Made by a program: the position numbers and the translations under genes. A DNA stretch of 64,000 nucleotides from Polytrichum commune (taxonomy: Eukaryota > Streptophyta > Polytrichopsida > Polytrichales > Polytrichaceae). How positions within the stretch are numbered: the first letter of the stretch is position 1; each line of letters begins with the position of its first letter. The notes beneath the pieces were generated by a model. It saw only the letters and a list, made by a program, of their open reading frames with translations, searched no databases and was not told the origin of the DNA. The stretch spans positions 33,512,440 to 33,576,439 of the forward strand of contig OX485807.1 of NCBI GenBank assembly GCA_950295325.1. The letters run 5' to 3'. Shown piece by piece: positions 34,002 through 46,799 of the stretch.

Positions 34002-36420
34002 TTCATATAAGAGACATGCCTATTCATGCGTATCTGCTTACAAAAGCATACTCTTATACATAAATTTGTCCCATACCTGAATGATATGTTGTCGATCTAG
34101 AAGGTATATTCTGACTGCATGGGACAGATTATCTGATATCAGTTATATCTTGATGCATGTCAGTCTTCAAGCCCAGTGGATTTGCAGCCCAAAATGAATT
34201 CACATAGTTTGCCACTATGCAAAAACATATATGGTTTATGTGCGCTTGAATTCTACATGTCTTTCTGGTGAGGTATTGATCTGTTTTGGAAACCCTAGTA
34301 TAGTTTTCACCAATTTCTCTGGGTTTGTTTGGAAAGAACTCTATGAAACTTGCCAAAGTCAAGTGAAACTCCTTGAAAACAGAAGTCAGATGTGGTGCTC
34401 GGCATTCAACCAAGTGGCCTGTTCTTGTTAAAGGTGAAAGTGGTATGCTTGCTTTTTGCAATCATATGTTGACAATGAAAGTTGGTGAGCTTTGCGAGAG
34501 CCTAGTGGAGAAGCACCTACAATGAGCCTACAACGGACGCTTGGAGCACTTGAGACCTTTCTCATGTTCAAAACAATTTCTTAGAACCTTTTAAATGTTG
34601 GTGAATCCCTAAGTGAGGCCAATGCACTTGACTCCATGAAATTAGACATTGTGTAATGTGGTTCCCTAGTGCCCCCAACAACGACGAAAAATATGACATT
34701 GCTAAGCGACTTGTTTTTTGGGTCTCACTCATCCTTAAAATCACAACATTATGAACCATTGTGCGTTCGTTCATGTGGACCCTGAGAATATAACCATCGG
34801 ATGTCCCAACCTAGTGCAAGGAGACTCATATTTAAGTTTGAATATGCACTAGGTTGGGGCATCCCATGGTTGTATTCTCAAGGCCCACATGAAAGAATGC
34901 ACACTGCTTTAATAATGTTATGATAATATACTAGTCTTCATTTTGAAGTTTGTAGTTGCCCAAAAGTGTGGGATGAAAAACAAATGTTGATATTGGGTTA
35001 CCAAAAGGTATTGGATGGTTCCACATGCACCATATAAAGCCATCTACAACTTCTGCATGTACTTGTAGCATGTGAAGTAGAAGTTTGTCATCACTTTCTT
35101 TGGGCCCCTAAGGTAAAAGTGCCCAATTCCATCATGGATCTCAATTTCATCACCTATTTCCTCCCAAAGTAGATAACTACATATTTCATCATGAACACTA
35201 ATCATATTATTTTAAGGATGAAAAATGCAACTTGAAAGAGATATAGTCTTAATGATCAATACTGTCCATTTTTATTTTTATTTTATTTTATTTTGGGGGG
35301 GGAAGCTATGTGATTAGGAATAGTCAAATAAAGTTTATGACTTTGAACATTTCTATAAAAATTAGATCTACTCTAATTTACATGATTTTAATATGGTTGT
35401 GCTCATAGCATAATTGTGAATCCAAATAAAATATTGAATAATTTGTGTAGATTAGGTAACAGACTGTAGTGCTCAAAGGGGCCGCGATAGATGCTTCAAC
35501 CTTAATATTGACATCACTATCCGGAACGGCATTTGGCAGACCTGAAAAAATTTCTAGTGCTCCAAATCTGCAAATAGAAAGTAGACGATGGTGACTAGAC
35601 ACTGAGACTCCAAGATATCAAAGTATGTATCTTTGACTAAATATGGTGCTATGTAGAGTAGATGGAATGATTATGATATTATTTTTTTGTCATTTTGGTG
35701 ACACTGGATGCATGATTCGATCATACCATGCACCTGGGCCACTCAATTTCAGACATAGGTACAAGGAAGTTCAAACAGTTTTCCCATACACTCTAAACTA
35801 GAATGTTGGCATTGAAGTAAATATAACATTTTAGTGTAGAGAAGAGGTTGCAATATGTGCATAATATCAGATGTTTATGGTTTCATTTCTAACACTCTCC
35901 ATATGTCTACCAACCCTTTAAGAGCATAATTTTTTATTAAAAAAAAAAAAAATGGATGAAATACTTCGAATCCTCAAATGTTCTTCACATCATCTGAAAA
36001 GGTGTTACAAATCACTGAAACATTACATCCATACCATTGACAGCTAACTTTAACAAATTGCAATGTTAAAAGATCCAAGTCTAAGATTTTGATTGCAAGT
36101 ATTCATGAATTATTAATTGCAGAGCATTACTTTAGTGAAGTTGTGTCCCGAGATTAAACCCAACTTATGTTACAACATAGTATAGAAAGATACAAAAGAA
36201 TACAATCACATGTAGCTCAAAATACTAGATGTTGCATAGCATCGTACATTGAATCATTTCACGCACTAGACCACACTTGCACCCTAATTTCAACTTATTT
36301 CCTCAGTCTCAGAACCTCGTTAGAAGAATCAAACTTTTTCAAGAAGGCCCGTCGCCTTTCTAAGAAACGAAAGACATTGGAAGTCATCAACCACCAGAAT
36401 TTCACTAATCTCAAGAAATC
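34002..36420. other. Intergenic
   Basis: No gene supported. It holds the foldback element at 34741-34921. A 74-codon minus frame at 35602-35378 has no recognised family. Confidence 0.45.
34741..34921. mobile_element. Foldback element with about 78-bp arms
   Basis: The left arm (34741-34818, ending CCCAACCTAGTGCA) is complementary to the right arm (34844-34921, starting TGCACTAGGTTGGG), with a loop of about 25 bp. It is non-coding and probably a hairpin MITE. The target duplication is not clear. Confidence 0.75.
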
Positions 36421-37330
36421 TCATAGCATATTGACGCGAGCTTGTAAGACTTCTGCACCTGAGATCCCAGTCACCACATCCATGCTTCCATCCTTTGTGT
36501 ACAAAGGAAGAAGAGTCATCACAGTGTTCACGACGGGAGGATCGTCATTCAAAGTTGCCACAGGTGGGCCGATGTAAATCGGAGTTCCTGATTCAAAGTG
36601 CAAACTTGTATGTGCACAAGGACACACATGAGGTGACAACCATGTCGGAATTGACCATAATTTTTCTTATCCATCGCAAAACTACTGCCAAGCAACTTCG
36701 CCTCTGAACTTCAATGTAATCAAGGGCGGACCTTAGATACTCGTCATCTAACCTTTTAATCGACTGATGATCTTGGGAAGCAGCAAACAACAAAGGCTTA
36801 CTAAGTACCTGCTTGGTCTCTGTTTGAGCGCATGCAAGAAACGTAACATTGCCGAAATAAATGTTCACAATTGTTGGAAGCAGCCATTTCCTCCCACTTG
36901 CCGCCAGAATCACTCGCGTCTCCCAAGTGTTCAAAGTTCCTCCACTGAGGTTACTACAGGCTTTAATAACACAACGCCATATATAAATGTGCATTTAGGC
37001 TTTCGAGGGTTGTGTATTTTCCTGACTTCGAATTAAGCTCCCTCAACATCTTGGGGTTATAGTGAAGCCTTCAATTTTTTATTTATTACTGGACCGCTAA
37101 GAGGAGGTGGCATCATCCCTGGCTCGAGCATCACCTTCCATTTTTGGTACTCCACGTGATCAAATGCTGGTGAAGGAGGTTGCCGAGGAAAAAGTGCAGA
37201 TCTGTCATGAAGAACAAAAGTGATGGGGAGGCCCTGGCAAGCACCTGCCCATGCAAATAAGATTTCGAGTCCCCATCTGCCATGAGTGTGGATATGAGGA
37301 GGCATATTGTCCCCCATAATTGATGACCAA
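36421..37330 (-). pseudogene. BAHD (HXXXD) acyltransferase pseudogene
   Basis: Three minus-strand frames in order give GRWGLEILFAWAGACQGLP, DRSALFPRQPPSPAFDHVEY, then YFGNVTFLACAQTE, LLFAASQDHQSIKRLDDEYL, RSALDYIEVQ, and finally GTPIYIGPPVATLNDDPP. These follow the order of plant BAHD acyl-CoA transferases (hydroxycinnamoyl or fatty-alcohol transferase types). The frames are separated by stops and shifts at about 37057 and 36600. The catalytic HXXXD has become HIHTH and the DFGWG motif reads HFESG. N-terminal third missing. It is non-functional, and the original substrate cannot be told. Confidence 0.7.
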
Positions 37331-39054
37331 GACATGAAAAATATATAGGCTTTACGAAAACAAAATACCGTTAGATACCCATACCCTGTTGGTATAAAAA
37401 AATGTGAAATCCTCATTATAGACATCCCGAATGATATCAAAATGCGATGATACCAAACCAACATTGGTGCATGCCTCAACGCTACTGTGGCTTAACAGGT
37501 TGGATCATAACTATTACCCAGTTCAAAGTGATCAGTCTAAGAGATTTTGTTGACGTTTCTATTATGGAGTGGATGCAAAGAGGCATATTGTCCCCCATGA
37601 TTGATGAGCATGCCATGGCCTTGGCATTACTTTTGCCGGCCTCCTACCTCATTGCTATTGCTTACTACAACCAATGGCAAGGCTCCTCACATTCATTACC
37701 TAAGGTAGATGAGGCTAATTCAATTAGCTTCCTTAATCAAACACCTATTTTTGGACTCCTAATCGATGATACAATCACTTTAATTTGATGGGTGAGTAAT
37801 ACATGGTGATTTAGCAGTTGCCTTGATGATATTTGGGTTAGTCATCTTCACAAAAATCAAACTACACCCACCGTCGTCCAAAAGTAGGAGTGCTATCCAC
37901 CCAGCCATGACACACTTGATTTTTGTGCCCAAGATGGTAAATTAATAGGCGGCATGTGGTTATGAGGTGCTAACCGATTGTATTGTGGGTATTCTATAAT
38001 GGAAAAACAATTCAACACTTTATCTTGCATGTGACCACTTTACAAACATGACAGTCAATATTGACATTGAATTTGGTTTTCATTGGCAAATGACCCATGT
38101 AGAATTTGCTAATGATGTTGTCCACTTACACAACATTGAAAGATAAAAGAGTTTCCCCCTATAACACCACATTAGAAAAGTAGAGAATCTTTGATTTTAG
38201 AACCTAGATCAACACCTTCCTCAACTCCAATTTCAGTGATTTCAAACTCTTTGGTCATGATTCACAATTGCTAACCTGCTCAAGCTTCTTATGCTCAAAT
38301 CCATCAGCTCGATGATTCCACAGAACTGGAAGTGCCCACACTAGCCTCATCTACCTTAGTTCGTAACACTCTTAAGCTTTGTGAGCTTGTTCTATTTCTA
38401 TTTAGACTCGAGGAACAAATGTCCAAGAATCAGTTCCTTGGTTTTTAGAAATTGATTCTGGGCATAGTCAAGTGGCAGATTCCTATTAATCCTCACCCCA
38501 TTGTCACACATTTCAGATTAAGGCTTGAAATTGCACAATAGGTATTCTCTTAAATAACTTTCAATGAATGCATCAAAGTGTGATGACTCATTGCCTGTCA
38601 TTCCATGTCCCACAGAACACTCTTTATGAGGCTTAATAATATCTCTGAGCAAGTCAGCCACCTTCCAACCCAGTGTCGTCTCTTTCACACATTTATATCA
38701 ACCAGGACTGTTTCGACCACTCTATAAGTGCAAACTCTTTAAATAAATACTCAAACTAATCGTCCAAAAGGTATGTCAACAAGAAAAGTGGAAAAGGAAA
38801 AATACCTTCAGTGACAAGGATTGTGAGAACTGTCAAAACTTAGATACTCCAATTGAAGGTAGTGAAATACCATTGTTCATAATGTACACAAAAGACTCAT
38901 CTTTCAAAAGTGCAGCATAAATAATTGCCAACAGCTTTTGTACAAGCCCAAATGCAATTTAAGCACACTGTACAGAGAATGCAGAGAGATCTATTATCAG
39001 CTAACTCACCTACAATTAAACTAGCTCTACGTCCAAAACTGTTGTACCTCTACC
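37331..39054. other. Intergenic with a BAHD-derived duplicate scrap
   Basis: 37570-37620 repeats GAGGCATATTGTCCCCCAT seen at 37299-37317, a scrap of the same pseudogene. The rest shows no gene. Positions nearest 39054 are the SLU7 3' UTR. Confidence 0.4.
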
Positions 39055-42000
39055 TTAGAGGAAGTCCTTCATTGGGTCATCAAAATGGACCTTCTTCATC
39101 CTATAAGCCTCCATTTCCTCTTGTGTAACCTGTACAGGGACAGTAATATGTTAGTGTCTTTCAAAAGGCAGCTCAATGGGACATGGACTATGTCTAGTGC
39201 TTTTGCCCTTTCAGAGATGCTTGAAAAGTTGTTTGGTAAACAAAGGAAAATATACCTCTTATGGTGGAATAGTACAAACAAATACTGTCTATACTTCACC
39301 CAAGAATGAGACAGCCACAAATATTTTAATAAACAATGATGAGAGCACATCACTTACATCATTACTATATGTCACATTGTACTTCCGCTTCCTTTCATCT
39401 TTCTCTTCTCGTAATCGCTCGTCCTCCTGTAACAAATACCACAGATTAGCAAAAAATGGAACACTTGTAAATTTCTCACCCAATTGCTGCAAAACTTCAA
39501 GGTTCAAGTCTCAACAAGCCTCTATCCATCCACCATTACACCACTTTGCCAACTGACTCAATAGGTTCAAACCAACAGAACATATGCAACCTAGATGGCA
39601 ATGATAAGGTTACACAAAGTCCAATGCAGAACCACAAGTAGAAGAGATTGGTAAAATCAAGGGCAAAAATCTGAAGTATTCTATAACTTGAAGCCCTAGC
39701 ATGTCTTCTGATTAGTTCCCAATAATGTTCAGAGCTTACCTTCTTCAGTGCATCTTTCAGCTTCTTCTTATCCAGCACCAGATCATCTGCAACCTCAGAG
39801 CCCCAAGTAGCCAGATTCTTTTCTACTTTTTCAACTGGTGCCTCTTGAAGCGCTTCCTTCCTCTCAATGTTGGACCGCATCAAATCTGCAGATGCCTCAG
39901 CAGCATCAATTCCAGCTTGGCCTGTACAGTAACTGTTTCTTGTGAACTGCTTGCAGCACTTGTATCCCCACTGATGATCTTTCCACCATGAACCCCAAAC
40001 TGTAGTGTGATTATTCATAAATACATCTTCTTCATACTTGCTTTTAGGGACAGCTTTCTCCTGGAATATTGGAAAAAACAACTCGTTAGTCACTGAGCTT
40101 GTGCCAAAAGCCAGGGCCTTCAGACTTACAATGTCAGAGGGCATACTTCAAAAGCAAGAGACATGAAACCGGAGGACATTACAAAGGCTGAGACAGAGAC
40201 CTTACACCATAAAGTGAACAATAATACTATATTGGAACCCATACATACCTGTCCCTTGATAATCCTGCCTGCCTGGTCGTACTCTACTTGCCTCTCAGTT
40301 TGACCAAGTAACAGCTCCATGGGGGGCTTGTCTTCGGCTGCTGCATTTCCATACTTATCCATTATATCTTCCTTTGTTTGTGTCTTCAACGTATCCTTCT
40401 TAACCTTAAACTCTCGGTATAAAAGCTCTGCCTGTGAGGGAGCAGCCTGGAGATGAATGTCTTGACCCTTCTCAAAGGCTTCCCATGCATGTATGTTGAG
40501 TTGCTTGAATTCGTTGGATTGGCCGGATATCCTATTTTGATTGTCACCCTGAACAAATTGCAGAGCAATTTCATGTGAGAAATTTGTAATAATCAGGATT
40601 CCATCTGACAGGTGGAAGGCTGCAGGGATTGAAACTAACGAGTAGGAAAGCATTAACAACTAGGGGAATCATACCCAAGATAAATAAGCACAAATTAACA
40701 ACAAGCTTGTGAAAATATAATGAAAAGTTCTTCAACTGATCCTCATAAACCAAAGTACAAGTTCATCACATACATGTGTTCCAGAGGACAGTGTTTACAT
40801 ACCTCATAAAACTTTTCATTAGGATCACTGTCTGGAAGTGGATCCTCACGCATAGATCGTGTTTTAGGATCATAGTACGCAGAGTTCGTATCCAGATTAA
40901 GGAGATACTTTGCGGTGTCTTCTCGGATTCGCAAATTTCTGCAGGTAACACAAATGAAAACTGTTAATAGAGAATGAGAATCATGATTCAATCTCCACTC
41001 CTCCACAACCCATAAACTATTCAGTACCCTATTGCACAATATAAAATTATTCATACAACTAACTGTTAGTAATGCAAGCTCTCCACACTCACCATAAGCA
41101 GGAAAGAAACTACACTAACAATCCCTTGACCTACAATAGCATGGAGACCATAAGTCTGCATGCTGAAAGTGGAGGCCTCCATCAATCCCAAATAAAGGGA
41201 CATCATACAAACAAAGCAACACAAACAAAGCAACACCATCAACACATACCGGACTGTTCCAGTACTTCCTCCTCCAGTTGTTCGCACTCGCTTCTCAACC
41301 TTAGCAAAGTCCATCTGTTGGCTCTCATCCACCTTTGCTTCATCAACTTCTCCTCCATCCTTATCCTCATCCTCATCTTCATCATCATCACTATCCTTGT
41401 CTTTATCAGTCTCAGGATTGCTATTTTTCTGCTCAAGCCTCTTGAGCTGTTGCTCTTTCTGGAACTTGCGCCTGTGCTCATCTCGCATTTCATAACTGTC
41501 AATAACTCTGCTGTATGTGGTTGAGTCATAACCATTCCACCTGTCACGCTTACCATCATAGTCCAACTCAAAGGTCTCAATTTTCTCATCTGGTGCAATG
41601 AACTTGTTTGTGAACTTTGCTCCAATCTTTCGTGGACGATCCATGCAGGTTTTGACATCGTGTGTCATTGCACCGCAGCTGATAAGAAGACACGTGTGTC
41701 AAATAAAGACTTACATTCAGCCTCAACATGCTAAACAAATATTCTTGTTCAATGAAAGTGAGAGAAAGAGAGAGAGTATTCACATGTTAGAACCTCAACC
41801 TTGCTCACATTGGAGTCAACCTGACCAACCTGATGATGTGAATCACTGTACATCACCTGTCCAAGTAAATCTTATCGAAACACAATGTCTTGATGTTCAT
41901 AGACACCTTAAATACACCAATGTCATTAAGAAAAATGGGCCTCCGACCTAATTTGCACTGGGAGTTATGTGCAAATTCAAGTAGAAAAAGCAACTTACTT

Positions 42001-42649
42001 GGTGCAAGCCCCTTTGCGGAATTTGTCGGCCTGGAAGACCTTCGTACCACGGTCATACCAGTCCTTTGTATAGTTTGGGTCTGACTTCCATTTCCTTTGA
42101 TGTTTCAAACTCTGGTGCAAGCAAGAACACAAGAGAAGACGTAAACAAAAAAAACCAAACAAATGAACTGAGGAACACAAATAAACTGGATTGTAAAAAC
42201 CTTATCAGGAAAACCTGATTCAGAAAGCACAACAAGAATTAAAGGCATACTGCCATCCATGGAATTAAAAGAGTGAGAATGCATTTTAAAAATGAGACAT
42301 ACCGGTCTCTCAGCGTTAAGATACCAAGGTGCAGAGGACATGTACTGCGGAATATGAGGATTGATTTCCTTTCCATCTTCATCGAGCTCGGCGGGAGCAA
42401 GCCCGGCCTTACGAGCCTCCTCCAACTCCAACTGTTTCCTGTGATCCTCCCTACTCTTGAAAGCGGCTGCCATCATCACAAACATCCATCACGGTCATCA
42501 TCGCTAAGGATGTGATGATTCCACTAGTAACCTTTGGACAACAAGATCTCCTAACACACATATGATGAGTACCGTAACCAATTGAGACAATTGCATGCGC
42601 CACAAGAAATTCGACAGAGATTTTTCCACATACCTGACGCCGTCGCCAT
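39055..42649 (-). CDS. SLU7: Pre-mRNA splicing factor SLU7 (second-step factor)
   Basis: Nine exons join in frame to 540 aa: 42649-42634, 42466-42303, 42111-41999, 41678-41250, 40938-40803, 40548-40249, 40060-39740, 39426-39358 and 39129-39055. All are GT-AG, mostly with GTATGT or GTAAGT donors. SLU7 acts in the nucleus during the second catalytic step and helps choose the 3' splice site. Visible hallmarks: [20 protein letters not shown] near the N-terminus, [13 protein letters not shown], a CCHC zinc knuckle C96-C99-H104-C109 ([15 protein letters not shown]), RDRWNGYD, an acidic Asp/Glu/Lys tract, [24 protein letters not shown]-like joins, [27 protein letters not shown] and the C-terminal DPMKDFL. 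Length and order match plant SLU7. The first exon codes only MATAS, so the start rests on a small exon in good context. Divergent from APC11. A broken copy of exon 4 and intron 4 lies at 33.5 kb. Confidence 0.95.
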
Positions 42650-43793
42650 AGCTGTGGCCTCCGACGCTCGGATTCAGCGCAAATTCTTCAGAAATTGAAC
42701 CCTGGTGTGTATGAAATCCTTCCAAACCCTTGGAAACCCTTGAAACCCTAACAAATGATCTTCTCGAGGTAGGGAAGAAGAGCGACCGCAAAGCCCCACC
42801 GAGAGGAGAGTGAAAAAGCTCAGAAGCTTCTAGCCCGTCAATGCCCGTCGTGAGCAGATTGAAGGGCAGGATATAAAAGTTTAGCTTTTTATTTTATTTT
42901 ACTTTTATTTTATGTTATGTTATTATTAGTGCCGAACAGAGTTCGGAAAGTTTTTGAAGCCTTAGTGGCTAATTGACGGTAGTTGCTACGCAGGGTTGGA
43001 TTTCTTCCAATTTACATCGGCAAGAGCCGGTCTTTTGTAAAATCAATCGCCCAATTGCCTATATTTTCATATTTTCATTGGCCAATATTCGATTAAATGG
43101 AATTCATATTGGCACTAATTGTTTAAAAAATGTATGAAAAGTTATTAGAAATCATTTCTTAGTACAAAATCTTGAATAAGTGAAAAGAAAGGCATGTTCA
43201 AAAATTTTAATTTGAAGAGTTAATATCCTTAGCAGGAATTGAACCTAGAAATGCCTTCACCGCTTGAAGGTCAAGGGTCCCCCGATTCTTCATAGAAGCA
43301 ATTGGATTTGGTCATGGAAAGGTTGCATAATTCAAAAAGTTTAAGGTTTAGGGTACCTCCTCAAGTGCATCATTAGATGCCCCAAACAAATAGCGCTCTG
43401 GATGCTTCCGGATGAAATCCAGTAACTCACAAGAAGAATCGGCTATATTTCCGGGACATTTTCTGGTCCATCGACTAATTGCCAGAGGATTGAAATTACA
43501 GTCGGATTGCCATCCGATGGTTGAAAATTTAGACCGGCCATGAGGGGAAATCCATCGGCTGATAATGAACTAGCCGTCGGTTATCCCCGAACATAGGTGC
43601 CGAACCTGCTAACCGAGTTTAGTAGGTATACAAATACGTGAGTAGCATTTATACATGCTGCCCCTGGGCAGACAAAAACTTTTGCTGTTTCGCTGCCCTG
43701 CCCGAAGAAAAAGCTCCTTGCCGAAGTGGTCGTTTGTTCCAGGTTTGAAAGCGAGCGAAGATCGCCATTTCGAATTCGAGCAGGAGCGGCACC
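42650..43793. promoter_or_regulatory. Shared upstream region of SLU7 and APC11
   Basis: 1,144 bp between divergent start codons, so it must hold both 5' UTRs and promoters. SLU7 UTR lies near 42650-42840 and APC11 UTR near 43600-43793. The middle is AT-rich. No specific element can be asserted. Confidence 0.4.
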
Positions 43794-45380
43794 ATGAAAG
43801 TCAACATTCTGAGTATCCTCTTCACAAATATCGATGCCTAAATCGCTCAAAAATGTCGTGAAATTTTACGCTGTGATCTGACGTAGTGAGAATATTGAGT
43901 GCACGGCCATATAAGGGTAGTATTGGGGTTTGGGAGGTCTGGCTTGCATTTACAATTGTGTATCTTGCTTGTTTCCATGTGACTGCATCGCACTATGGAG
44001 GTTTGTAATGTCTTTCTTCTTTTTGTTTGCAATTCTGTTGAAATATCCTTGACTTGAGATGACCGATTGCTTGTGGCACTTGAAAAACAGAGTAAGTATC
44101 TATCGAGCTCCACATGAAACTTTGATCGTGGTTGAATGCATAAATGTTGTAATTAAGTTTCTGTTCTCAATTTCAGCTACGCCCAAACTAATTAGATTTA
44201 AAGAATCTAATTTCTCGCTACTGGCACCTACATTGGGAGGGATATGAATTGGAGAACAAATAGAGGTAGAAGAGAAAGTTGGAAATGCAGGTCATATTGA
44301 ACTGTTTGATGGATTTGGTAGTGCACTTGTGATTAGGTTGTTCTTGTTATTTATTATTTGTAGTTTAATGTTTGCTTGTTGTTTGAATCGGTGCTGGACA
44401 GGTGGCATGGAGTTGCATCATGGACATGGGATGCACATGATGACGCTTGTGGAATTTGCCGGATGGCTTTTGATGGTTGCTGTCCTGACTGCAAAATGCC
44501 GGGGGATGACTGCCCTTTGAGTATGCCTTCTCCTCGTCTTACTTCATATTCATGAGAAATCATCTCATTACTCGATGCTTTTCTTATGGTGATTGACATG
44601 GTAAATTAGGGTTTGGATGTTCCATGTTGGCCTATCAAATAGAAGCCGCGTTGTTTTTCATTGGCTGACTGGAAGTTACCTGCTCCTTTGCAATTTTTAT
44701 GTTTCGGAAAGTTATTGTTATGGTAACGGGGATTATAAACTAAATGATAATTTCCACTGATAAGGTCATGTGTAAGAATAGAGTTATCCTTTAACTCAAT
44801 GGAGTTTTCGACAGAAGTTGGCCTCCTACATTTTTCCATTGGTTGTTATGTATCCAATATCAACAATCTCTTTCCACTTGTGATGGTGCATGGTCGGAGG
44901 TAGTGTTCAAATATGAATGAAGAGCAACTATCTTGGTTCATTGGGGGCCAAACTCATTTTAGGACCTTTTGGGCATGCTAAAATGAAGAGTTTGACCCTA
45001 AATGAATCGATATAAAATGTTCTTTATTCAAACCTCCACACTACCTCCAAGTGTGCACCAAAAACTTACTGAACATGGAAGGTCTTGTATGCAAAACAAC
45101 CAACTCCTAACCAAAAGTAATGTTGAGTTAGAGGAAGGAAGGAAGTTGGTTCGTTTTAGGGTTAGGGTGCCACTCCCTTTGCAGTTTGTGCTAATTAGGA
45201 CAAGATTCTTTTTACCGCATACATTGTTTGAACTTCTCATAATCTCCTGTTGTACTTGCAGTGTGGGGTGCGTGCAACCATGCATTCCATTTGCACTGTA
45301 TTCTGAAGTGGGTGAACTCCCAGAGCCCTCGCCCGCATTGCCCTATGTGCCGTCGTGAATGGAAGTTTCGAGGGGGCTAA
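43794..45380 (+). CDS. APC11: Anaphase-promoting complex subunit 11 (RING-H2)
   Basis: Exons 43794-43812, 44401/44402-44520 and 45262-45380 give about 85 aa. APC11 is the catalytic RING subunit of the APC/C ubiquitin ligase and recruits the E2 enzyme in mitosis. The protein starts MKVNIL, continues RWHGVASWTWDAHDDACGIC, then RMAFDGCCPDCKMPGDDCPL, and ends WGACNHAFHLHCILKWVNSQ with HCPMCRREWKFRGG. All RING-H2 zinc ligands are present. The intron 2 junction is clean (GTATGC donor, TTGCAG acceptor) and restores CPLMWGAC. Intron 1 is odd. Its donor GTATCCTC looks U12-type, but joining it to the obvious CAG acceptor shifts the frame by one base. In-frame joining needs exon 2 to begin at 44401, after ACA. 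So either a non-canonical junction, a different first exon, or a sequence error exists. Sits head-to-head with SLU7. Confidence 0.9.
44874..45067. mobile_element. MITE family F in APC11 intron 2
   Basis: The left end TGATGGTGCATGGTCGGAGG (inside CCACTTGTGATGG...) pairs with the right end CTACCTCCAAGTGTGCACCA. The interior has TTGGTTCATTGGGGG and a second internal inverted pair. A homologous element lies in SCYL2 intron 1 (54680-54883). Homology extends a little past the right end (TGTATGCAAAACAACCAA). Confidence 0.75.
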
Positions 45381-46799
45381 GACTTTCAGAGTTGATATTT
45401 CAAAAATTAGGTTTCTATTCCAACTGTCTGCTTAGTGGAAGTTTCTGCAACTTGTTCATCTAGATCTTCTGGATTGCGTTCTTGATACACATTGGGGCCA
45501 CCATCACTGGACGGTTCTGTAAATTTATATGCGACAGCTTCATATTTGGTGTTACTGGTTCCCTTGGGCTAATTGTGCAAAGATTTAGCAACTATAAGTT
45601 GTCATCAAGGACACAGGTAGTTGAAGTCATGTGTGATGATGGAGGTGCAACAGGTCGTCTGATAGTCATCAATGGAGGTAGATGGAACTGTTATGAAAGA
45701 TTACTGGATAGTATGCTGTGCTGATATTATCTAACTGAACTTTAGGTGATACTCACAAGTGAGCAGCAACAAATCTCAAAGCAGATTGCAAATCAAGATT
45801 AATACAAGTTTCTGCTGGTGATCTCTGTGCAAGGCTAGTATGATCATATGATCTATTCTATATTTGTTTCATTTGTTCCTTTGTTCCTTTGTTTTAATTT
45901 GACATAGTTCATCCCCATCACAAGATGGATTCAAGGAGAAGGAGGCCATAAATTGCACGAAGTATCTCATGCATACCAAACCAAGTTTTTATTGATAGAA
46001 TATGTGCATCTAAAGTTGTGATTCTCAATCAAATAACACAGTTTTTAATACAAACAGCAATTGCAAATGGAAAGCTTTTTGAGAGAGCCAAACAGTTGTC
46101 TTGCAATTTAGTGTTTCTAGGTTTCAATGTCTATATAACTGTCCTTTGGTAGAATGTGGTTCAATCAGTGATACTTTTGACATAAAAAATTTCATTGTGA
46201 TAGTTACTGCATACAATGGTTTGAATGGCCTTTTGGGTGTGCACCTACACTTGGAATTGCATTCTAGGGGATCAAACAACTGAATGTGCTGTACCCAAGT
46301 AATGGGTTAAAGTATACTTCAACTGACTCACTCATAAAATAGGTTCAAGATCAAACCAAAGCACCTGAAAACAAATTAAACTTTACTGGCAGTTGGAAGA
46401 TAAACATGTGCAGTTCTGCTTGCAGGAAACAAGACACCGAAACCTACTAATACTGGACGAGATGTGTTGCACAGTCTCCAGAATAAGATAGTCACACATA
46501 TGTGACTAATAAGTTCATATTATCATGGTTGGCACAAATTGGCCATCAATACCTTTTACAAAAGAATTACACTGAAATTCTCCCTCCCTTAGCAGGAGCT
46601 GTGACTACCTAGAGGGGGCACTCCGCCTGCTCACAAGAGTCGGCAACAAGTCTTGACCAAATGGAGGTTCTTATCGCAAGGCACTGCTTTAAGTAGAGTT
46701 ATTTTACAGGAGTCTCCTCCCAAGAATGACAAATGACAATTTTTATCCAAGTACATTGGTAAACTAGAATACAAATACTAATGTTCAGAAACAGGGTCA
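45381..46799. other. Convergent 3' flanks of APC11 and SCYL2
   Basis: Contains both 3' UTRs. No further reading frame is supported. An 80-codon plus frame at 45482-45724 has no family resemblance. Confidence 0.45.

Noticed and set aside
36167-36577. 136-codon plus frame
   Set aside because: Largely antisense to the BAHD pseudogene and its flank.
41072-41524. 150-codon plus frame
   Set aside because: Antisense to SLU7 exon 4 and intron 4, whose coding strand is certain.
44329-44520. 63-codon plus frame starting at 44329
   Set aside because: It is APC11 exon 2 read one base out of frame. The correct frame gives the RING-H2 cysteines.
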